In this document: positions 57,641 through 64,000 of the stretch, in pieces
Position numbering within the stretch: the first letter of the stretch is position 1
Layout: every line of letters starts with the position of its first letter
DNA from: Mesocentrotus franciscanus
Lineage: Eukaryota; Echinodermata; Echinoidea; Camarodonta; Strongylocentrotidae
Assembly (NCBI GenBank): GCA_037976565.1
Contig: CP137679.1
Location: 13,952,780-14,016,779 of the forward strand
Length of the DNA: 64,000 nucleotides
Direction of reading: 5' to 3'
Notes under the pieces: generated by a model
What the model was told of the DNA's origin: nothing
Databases searched by the model: none
Seen by the model: only the letters and a program-made list of their open reading frames with translations
Made by a program: the position numbers and the translations under genes

Positions 57641-57753
57641 ATCCACTAACAATCCTGGAGATTACTTTCCTATTGGAAACAACACAGTAACCTACAATGC
57701 AACTGATGATGCAGGAAATGCAGAAACATGCACCTTCTTTGTAATCGTATCTG
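57641..57753 (+). CDS. HYR exon 1, 5'-truncated
   Basis: Only the C-terminal 37 codons of an HYR domain, from STNNPGDYFPIGNNT to CTFFVIVSG, with the usual donor. It combines the TNNP form of type B with the NATDDAGNAETC end of type A. The left half is replaced by DIRS RT sequence without an acceptor, so this exon cannot be spliced in as it stands. Confidence 0.85.
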
Positions 57754-57874
57754 GTAAGTGCATGCTCGTCTTTACCTTTGTCCTCTGAAATACAGTTTTG
57801 TAGTCGCTAGGACGAGCTGCAATCAGATTTTAGAAATGCAACATTTGTTATATCTCATATAATCTTTCTCACAG

Positions 57875-58117
57875 ATAATGAGAATCCAGTCATCAGTGGA
57901 TGCCCAAGTGATCAGGATGTAACCACAGACAGTGGTAATGCTACCGCTGTAGTAACCTGGATGCCACCTACAGTAACAGATAACTCTGGTTACCAGACAC
58001 TGACATCCACTAAATATCCTGGAGATTACTTTCCTATTGGAAACAACACAGTAACCTACAATGCAACTGATGATGCAGGAAATGCAGAAACATGCACCTT
58101 CTTTGTAATTGTATCTG
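57875..58117 (+). CDS. HYR domain exon 2 (type A, Tyr)
   Basis: The reference unit: 243 nt, 81 codons, one complete HYR (hyalin-repeat) domain, an Ig-like extracellular fold found in hyalin and other adhesion proteins. It runs from DNENPVISGCPSDQ, through AVVTWMPPTVTDNSG and YFPIGNNTVTY, to DDAGNAETCTFFVIVSG. The two conserved cysteines (GCP and ETC) presumably pair. Phase-1 introns on both sides allow any number of units to be joined in frame. N-glycosylation sequons are NAT, NNT and NAT; the position before QTL is Tyr here, so no sequon there. Confidence 0.93.
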
Positions 58118-58236
58118 GTAAGTGCATGCTCGTCTTTACTTTTATCCTCTGAAATACAGTTTTGTAGTCGCTAGGAAGAGCTGCAATCAGATTTTAGAAA
58201 TGCAACATTTGTTATATCTCATAATCTTTCTCACAG

Positions 58237-58479
58237 ATAATGAGAATCCAGTCATCAGTGGATGCCCAAGTGATCAGGATGTAACCACAGACAGTGGTAA
58301 TGCTACCGCTGTAGTAACCTGGATGCCACCTACAGTAACAGATAACTCTGGTAACCAGACACTGACATCCACTAAATATCCTGGAGATTACTTTCCTATT
58401 GGAAACAACACAGTAACCTACAATGCAACTGATGATGCAGGAAATGCAGAAACATGCACCTTCTTTGTAATTGTATCTG
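58237..58479 (+). CDS. HYR domain exon 3 (type A, Asn)
   Basis: 243 nt. Asn before QTL creates an additional NQT sequon. Preceded by a 119-nt intron. Confidence 0.93.
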
Positions 58480-58600
58480 GTAAGTGCATGCTCGTCTTTA
58501 CCTTTATCCTCTGAAATACAGTTTTGTAGTCGCTAGGGAGAGCTGCAATCAGATTTTAGAAATGCAACATTTGTTATATCTCATATAATCTTTCTCACAG

Positions 58601-58843
58601 ATAATGAGAATCCAGTCATCAGTGGATGCCCAAGTGATCAGGATGTAACCACAGACAGTGGTAATGCTACCGCTGTAGTAACCTGGATGCCACCTACAGT
58701 AACAGATAACTCTGGTAACCAGACACTGACATCCACTAAATATCCTGGAGATTACTTTCCTATTGGAAACAACACAGTAACCTACAATGCAACTGATGAT
58801 GCAGGAAATGCAGAAACATGCACCTTCTTTGTAATTGTATCTG
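58601..58843 (+). CDS. HYR domain exon 4 (type A, Asn)
   Basis: 243 nt, encoded protein the same as exon 3. Confidence 0.93.
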
Positions 58844-58963
58844 GTAAGTGCATGCTCGTCTTTACCTTTATCCTCTGAAATACAGTTTTGTAGTCGCTAG
58901 GAGAGCTGCAATCAGATTTTAGAAATGCAACATTTGTTATATCTCATATAATCTTTCTCACAG

Positions 58964-59206
58964 ATAATGAGAATCCAGTCATCAGTGGATGCCCAAGTGA
59001 TCAGGATGTAACCACAGACAGTGGTAATGCTACCGCTGTAGTAACCTGGATGCCACCTACAGTAACAGATAACTCTGGTTACCAGACACTGACATCCACT
59101 AAATATCCTGGAGATTACTTTCCTATTGGAAACAACACAGTAACCTACAATGCAACTGATGATGCAGGAAATGCAGAAACATGCACCTTCTTTGTAATTG
59201 TATCTG
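58964..59206 (+). CDS. HYR domain exon 5 (type A, Tyr)
   Basis: 243 nt, protein as in exon 2. Confidence 0.93.
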
Positions 59207-59327
59207 GTAAGTGCATGCTCGTCTTTACCTTTATCCTCTGAAATACAGTTTTGTAGTCGCTAGGGGGAGCTGCAATCAGATTTTAGAAATGCAACATTTG
59301 TTATATCTCATATAATCTTTCTCACAG

Positions 59328-59570
59328 ATAATGAGAATCCAGTCATCAGTGGATGCCCAAGTGATCAGGATGTAACCACAGACAGTGGTAATGCTACCGC
59401 TGTAGTAACCTGGATGCCACCTACAGTAACAGATAACTCTGGTAACCAGACACTGACATCCACTAAATATCCTGGAGATTACTTTCCTATTGGAAACAAC
59501 ACAGTAACCTACAATGCAACTGATGATGCAGGAAATGCAGAAACATGCACCTTCTTTGTAATTGTATCTG
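59328..59570 (+). CDS. HYR domain exon 6 (type A, Asn)
   Basis: 243 nt, protein as in exon 3. Confidence 0.93.
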
Positions 59571-59691
59571 GTAAGTGCATGCTCGTCTTTACCTTTATCC
59601 TCTGAAATACAGTTTTGTAGTCGCTAGGGGGAGCTGCAATCAGATTTTAGAAATGCAACATTTGTTATATCTCATATAATCTTTCTCACAG

Positions 59692-59934
59692 ATAATGAGA
59701 ATCCAGTCATCAGTGGATGCCCAAGTGATCAGGATGTAACCACAGACAGTGGTAATGCTACCGCTGTAGTAACCTGGATGCCACCTACAGTAACAGATAA
59801 CTCTGGTTACCAGACACTGACATCCACTAAATATCCTGGAGATTACTTTCCTATTGGAAACAACACAGTAACCTACTACGCAAGTGATGATGCAGGAAAT
59901 ACAGAAACATGCACCTTCTTTGTAATTGTATCTG
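59692..59934 (+). CDS. HYR domain exon 7 (A/B mosaic)
   Basis: 243 nt. Type A front with Tyr, then the type B end YYASDDAGNTETC, which removes the last NAT sequon. A mosaic of the two subtypes. Confidence 0.93.
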
Positions 59935-60055
59935 GTAAGTGCATGCTCGTCTTTACCTTTATCCTCTGAAATACAGTTTTGTAGTCGCTAGGGAGAGCTG
60001 CAATCAGATTTTAGAAATGCAACATTTGTTATATCTCATATAATCTTTCTCACAG

Positions 60056-60298
60056 ATAATGAGAATCCAGTCATCAGTGGATGCCCAAGTGATCAGGATG
60101 TAACCACAGACAGTGGTAATGCTACCGCTGTAGTAACCTGGATGCCACCTACAGTAACAGATAACTCTGGTAACCAGACACTGACATCCACTAAATATCC
60201 TGGAGATTACTTTCCTATTGGAAACAACACAGTAACCTACAATGCAACTGATGATGCAGGAAATGCAGAAACATGCACCTTCTTTGTAATTGTATCTG
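60056..60298 (+). CDS. HYR domain exon 8 (type A, Asn)
   Basis: 243 nt, protein as in exon 3. Confidence 0.93.
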
Positions 60299-60418
60299 GT
60301 AAGTGCATGCTCGTCTTTACCTTTATCCTCTGAAATACAGTTTTGTAGTCGCTAGGAGAGCTGCAATCAGATTTTAGAAATGCAACATTTGTTATATCTC
60401 ATATAATCTTTCTCACAG

Positions 60419-60661
60419 ATAATGAGAATCCAGTCATCAGTGGATGCCCAAGTGATCAGGATGTAACCACAGACAGTGGTAATGCTACCGCTGTAGTAAC
60501 CTGGATGCCACCTACAGTAACAGATAACTCTGGTTACCAGACACTGACATCCACTAAATATCCTGGAGATTACTTTCCTATTGGAAACAACACAGTAACC
60601 TACAATGCAACTGATGATGCAGGAAATGCAGAAACATGCACCTTCTTTGTAATTGTATCTG
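60419..60661 (+). CDS. HYR domain exon 9 (type A, Tyr)
   Basis: 243 nt, protein as in exon 2. Confidence 0.93.
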
Positions 60662-60781
60662 GTAAGTGCATGCTCGTCTTTACCTTTATCCTCTGAAATA
60701 CAGTTTTGTAGTCGCTAGGAGAGCTGCAATCAGATTTTAGAAATGCAACATTTGTTATATCTCATATAAACTTTCTCACAG

Positions 60782-61021
60782 ATAATGAGAATCCAGTCAT
60801 CAGTGGATGCCCAAGTGATCAGGATGTAACCACAGACAGTGGTAATGCTACCGCTAGTAACCTGATGCCACCTACAGTAACAGATAACTCTGGTTACCAG
60901 ACACTGACATCCACTAAATATCCTGGAGATTACTTTCCTATTGGAAACAACACAGTAACCTACAATGCAACTGATGATGCAGGAAATGCAGAAACATGCA
61001 CCTTCTTTGTAATTGTATCTG
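60782..61021 (+). CDS. HYR domain exon 10 (3 nt shorter, Trp lost)
   Basis: 240 nt. Two bases are missing after ACCGCT and one further base a few positions on, so the frame is restored. Locally TAVVTWMPP becomes TASNLMPP, deleting the conserved Trp of the central strand. Either a damaged domain kept in frame or a pair of sequencing errors. Confidence 0.88.
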
Positions 61022-61142
61022 GTAAGTGCATGCTCGTCTTTACCTTTATCTTCTGAAATACAGTTCTGTAGTCGCTAGGGAGAGCTGCAATCAGATTTTA
61101 GAAATGCAACATTTGTTATATCTCATATAATCTTTCTCACAG

Positions 61143-61391
61143 ATAATGAGAATCCAGTCATCAGTGGATGCCCAAGTGATCAGAATGTCACCATAGACAT
61201 TGGTAATGCTACAGATGTACCAGTAGTAACCTGGATGACTCCTACAGCAACAGATAACTCTGGAAACCAGACACTGACATCCACTAACAATCCTGGAGAT
61301 TACTTTCCTATTGGAATCAACACAGTAACCTACCACGCAAGTGATGATGCAGGAAATACAGAAACATGCACCTTCTTTGTAATTGTATCTG
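61143..61391 (+). CDS. HYR domain exon 11 (type B)
   Basis: 249 nt. Defines type B: QNVTIDIGNATDVPVVTW (two residues longer), MTPTATDNSGNQT, TNNPGDYF and HASDDAGNTETC. Ile in GINTV removes the NNT sequon, while NVT adds one near the start. Confidence 0.93.
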
Positions 61392-61512
61392 GTAAGTGCA
61401 TGCTCGTCTTTACCTTTATCCTCTGAAATACAGTTTTGTAGTCGCTAGGGAGAGCTGCAATCAGATTTTAGAAATGCAACATTTGTTATATCTCATATAA
61501 TCTTTCTCACAG

Positions 61513-61755
61513 ATAATGAGAATCCAGTCATCAGTGGATGCCCAAGTGATCAGGATGTAACCACAGACAGTGGTAATGCTACCGCTGTAGTAACCTGGAT
61601 GCCACCTACAGTAACAGATAACTCTGGTTACCAGACACTGACATCCACTAAATATCCTGGAGATTACTTTCCTATTGGAAACAACACAGTAACCTACAAT
61701 GCAACTGATGATGCAGGAAATGCAGAAACATGCACCTTCTTTGTAATTGTATCTG
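61513..61755 (+). CDS. HYR domain exon 12 (type A, Tyr)
   Basis: 243 nt, protein as in exon 2. Confidence 0.93.
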
Positions 61756-61876
61756 GTAAGTGCATGCTCGTCTTTACCTTTATCCTCTGAAATACAGTTT
61801 TGTAGTCGCTAGGGGGAGCTGCAATCAGATTTTAGAAATGCAACATTTGTTATATCTCATATAATCTTACTCACAG

Positions 61877-62119
61877 ATAATGAGAATCCAGTCATCAGTG
61901 GATGCCCAAGTGATCAGGATGTAACCACAGACAGTGGTAATGCTACCGCTGTAGTAACCTGGATGCCACCTACAGTTACAGATAACTCTGGTAACCAGAC
62001 ACTGACATCTACTAAATATCCTGGAGATTACTTTCCTATTGGAAACAACACAGTAACCTACAATGCAACTGATGATGCAGGAAATGCAGAAACATGCACC
62101 TTCTTTGTAATTGTATCTG
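61877..62119 (+). CDS. HYR domain exon 13 (type A, Asn)
   Basis: 243 nt, protein as in exon 3, with two silent changes (GTTACA, TCTACT). The preceding acceptor tract reads CTTACTCACAG. Confidence 0.93.
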
Positions 62120-62239
62120 GTAAGTGCATGCTCGTCTTTACCTTTATCCTCTGAAATACAGTTTTGTAGTCGCTAGGAGAGCTGCAATCAGATTTTAGAA
62201 ATGCAACATTTGTTATATCTCATATAATCTTTCTCACAG

Positions 62240-62488
62240 ATAATGAGAATCCAGTCATCAGTGGATGCCCAAGTGATCAGAATGTCACCATAGACATTGG
62301 TAATGCTACAGATGTACCAGTAGTAACCTGGATGACTCCTACAGCAACAGATAACTCTGGAAACCAGACACTGACATCCACTAACAATCCTGGAGATTAC
62401 TTTCCTATTGGAAACAACACAGTAACCTACTATGCAAGTGATGATGCAGGAAATACAGAAACATGCACCTTCTTTGTAATTGTATCTG
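62240..62488 (+). CDS. HYR domain exon 14 (type B)
   Basis: 249 nt. As exon 11 but with GNNTV restored and YYASDD. Confidence 0.93.
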
Positions 62489-62609
62489 GTAAGTGCATGC
62501 TCGTCTTTACCTTTATCCTCTGAAATACAGTTTTGTAGTCGCTAGGGAGAGCTGCAATCAGATTTTAGAAATGCAACATTTGTTATATCTCATATAATCT
62601 TTCTCACAG

Positions 62610-62852
62610 ATAATGAGAATCCAGTCATCAGTGGATGCCCAAGTGATCAGGATGTAACCACAGACAGTGGTAATGCTACCGCTGTAGTAACCTGGATGCC
62701 ACCTACAGTAACAGATAACTCTGGTTACCAGACACTGACATCCACTAAATATCCTGGAGATTACTTTCCTATTGGAAACAACACAGTAACCTACAATGCA
62801 ACTGATGATGCAGGAAATGCAGAAACATGCACCTTCTTTGTAATTGTATCTG
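62610..62852 (+). CDS. HYR domain exon 15 (type A, Tyr)
   Basis: 243 nt, protein as in exon 2. Confidence 0.93.
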
Positions 62853-62973
62853 GTAAGTGCATGCTCGTCTTTACCTTTATCCTCTGAAATACAGTTTTGT
62901 AGTCGCTAGGGAGAGCTGCAATCAGATTTTAGAAATGCAACATTTGTTATATCTCATATAATCTTTCTCACAG

Positions 62974-63222
62974 ATAATGAGAATCCAGTCATCAGTGGAT
63001 GCCCAAGTGATCAGAATGTCACCATAGACATTGGTAATGCTACAAATGTACCAGTAGTAACCTGGATGCCACCTACAGTAACAGATAACTCTGGTAACCA
63101 GACACTGACATCCACTAAATATCCTGGAGATTACTTTCCTATTGGAAACAACACAGTAACCTACTACGCAAGTGATGATGCAGGAAATACAGAAACATGC
63201 ACCTTCTTTGTAATTGTATCTG
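62974..63222 (+). CDS. HYR domain exon 16 (B-A-B mosaic)
   Basis: 249 nt. Type B front (QNVTIDIGNATNVPVV), type A middle (MPPTVTDNSGNQT, TKYPGD), type B end (YYASDDAGNTETC). Confidence 0.93.
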
Positions 63223-63343
63223 GTAAGTGCATGCTCGTCTTTACCTTTATCCTCTGAAATACAGTTTTGTAGTCGCTAGGGGGAGCTGCAATCAGATTTT
63301 AGAAATGCAACATTTGTTATATCTCATATAATCTTTCTCACAG

Positions 63344-63586
63344 ATAATGAGAATCCAGTCATCAGTGGATGCCCAAGTGATCAGGATGTAACCACAGACA
63401 GTGGTAATGCTACCGCTGTAGTAACCTGGATGCCACCTACAGTAACAGATAACTCTGGTAACCAGACACTGACATCCACTAAATATCCTGGAGATTACTT
63501 TCCTATTGGAAACAACACAGTAACCTACAATGCAACTGATGATGCAGGAAATGCAGAAACATGCACCTTCTTTGTAATTGTATCTG
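63344..63586 (+). CDS. HYR domain exon 17 (type A, Asn)
   Basis: 243 nt, protein as in exon 3. Last complete unit. Confidence 0.93.
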
Positions 63587-63707
63587 GTAAGTGCATGCTC
63601 GTCTTTACCTTTATCCTCTGAAATATAGTTTTGTAGTCGCTAGGGAGAGCTGCAATCAGATTTTAGAAATGCAACATTTGTTATATCTCATATAATGTTT
63701 CTCACAG

Positions 63708-63887
63708 ATAATAAGAATCCAGTCATCAGTGGATGCCCAAGTGATCAGGATGTAACCACAGACAGTGGTAATGCTACCGCTGTAGTAACCTGGATGCCAC
63801 CTACAGTAACAGATAACTCTGGTTACCAGACACTGACATCCACTAAATATCCTGGAGATTACTTTCCTATTGGAAACAACACAGTAA
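63708..63887 (+). CDS. HYR exon 18, 3'-truncated
   Basis: The first 60 codons of a type A (Tyr) unit, with Lys replacing Glu in DNENP. It matches other units up to AACACAGTAA and then changes to unrelated sequence at 63888, with no donor site. Confidence 0.85.
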
Positions 63888-64000
63888 GGCCAAAAAAAAA
63901 AAGTTGTTTGGTTGTCCTCGATTGCTTTTCTGGAGTAGGGGCGGGCGGGCGGATTTTTTTTTTTTTTTTTTTTCTCCATTTGTTTTCTTCTTCATATGGA
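63888..64000. other. Unrelated low-complexity sequence at the window edge
   Basis: An A12 run, a G/C-rich GGGGCGGGCGGGCGG patch and a T23 run. It may be the edge of another repeat or an assembly junction. Not part of the HYR unit. Confidence 0.45.

Larger units (their letters stand above)
57641..63887 (+). repeat. Tandem exon-intron array, period 361-370 bp
   Basis: Seventeen intervals, with exon starts from 57875 to 63708 spaced 361-370 bp. Both exons and the ~120-nt introns are almost identical between units; introns differ mainly in the number of G/A around GCTAGGGAGAGCTG. Every donor is CTG-GTAAGTGC and every acceptor CACAG-ATAATGAG, or ATAATAAG in the last. This points to recent unit duplication or continuing gene conversion. 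Confidence 0.95.

Noticed and set aside
57474..57788. Open frame spanning DIRS RT and HYR sequence as a possible fusion gene
   Set aside because: The RT is in a different frame from the HYR part; the first half of this frame is an out-of-frame reading of RT.
57641..63887. Regular direct repeats with ~120-nt spacers, superficially CRISPR-like
   Set aside because: Both repeat and spacer are conserved, the long unit codes for HYR domains with splice sites, and the DNA is eukaryotic.

Overview
The window is AT-rich eukaryotic DNA with introns. It is most likely from a marine deuterostome, and I favour an echinoderm such as a sea urchin. That call is an inference from tandem HYR (hyalin-repeat) exons, CUB-like/LDLa-like exon pairs, and the DIRS, Tx1-like, CR1/L2-like and Helitron-like repeats. 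Nothing looks bacterial or viral.

Host gene content is all on the plus strand and of two kinds. The first is six copies (modules A-F, about 10.2-50.2 kb) of an exon pair: a cysteine-free CUB-like exon of 342-348 nt followed by a 99-nt half-LDLa exon. Every one of these exons is flanked by phase-1 introns, so any combination splices in frame. The introns are also paralogous between modules, and this exposes the 'empty sites' of several transposons. The second is a dense array (57.6-63.9 kb) of 16 complete and 2 truncated HYR exons. Each is 243 nt (variants 240 and 249) and is separated by a near-identical intron of about 120 nt. These exons are also phase 1-1. The two sets could belong to one large secreted or surface glycoprotein, but no signal-peptide exon, terminal exon or promoter is visible and no transcript links them.

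Mobile DNA by position. 1-3.8 kb: decayed Ty3/Gypsy pol with a probable 3' LTR. 4.25-8.46 kb: Helitron-like element packed with about 160-bp monomers. 9.7-10.1 kb: LINE tail. 12.1-12.8 kb: palindromic mariner-type MITE. 13.8-14.5 kb: second Helitron-like family. 19.6-31.9 kb: a DIRS retrotransposon with 137-bp identical inverted ends and an internal complementary region; it carries a 5.4-kb Tx1/L1-like LINE (16-bp target duplication) inside its tyrosine-recombinase gene. 32.1-41.5 kb: head-to-head CR1/L2-like LINEs, the plus-strand one interrupted by a second copy of the first Helitron-like family. 45.06-45.43 and 46.84-47.81 kb: two further Helitron-like families. 48.0-48.2 kb: tRNA-derived SINE. 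51.1-51.8 kb: LINE fragment. 52.0-57.6 kb: DIRS remnants and a second SINE, running directly into the first truncated HYR exon.

The points most worth attention are the homogenised, mosaic HYR array; the CUB-like/half-LDLa modules; the architecture shared by four Helitron-like families (5' hairpin, ~150-bp monomers with related motifs, inverted repeat, 3' hairpin, CTAG-type end); and the DIRS insertion, whose boundaries are fixed independently by a paralogous empty site and by its own internal complementary region.
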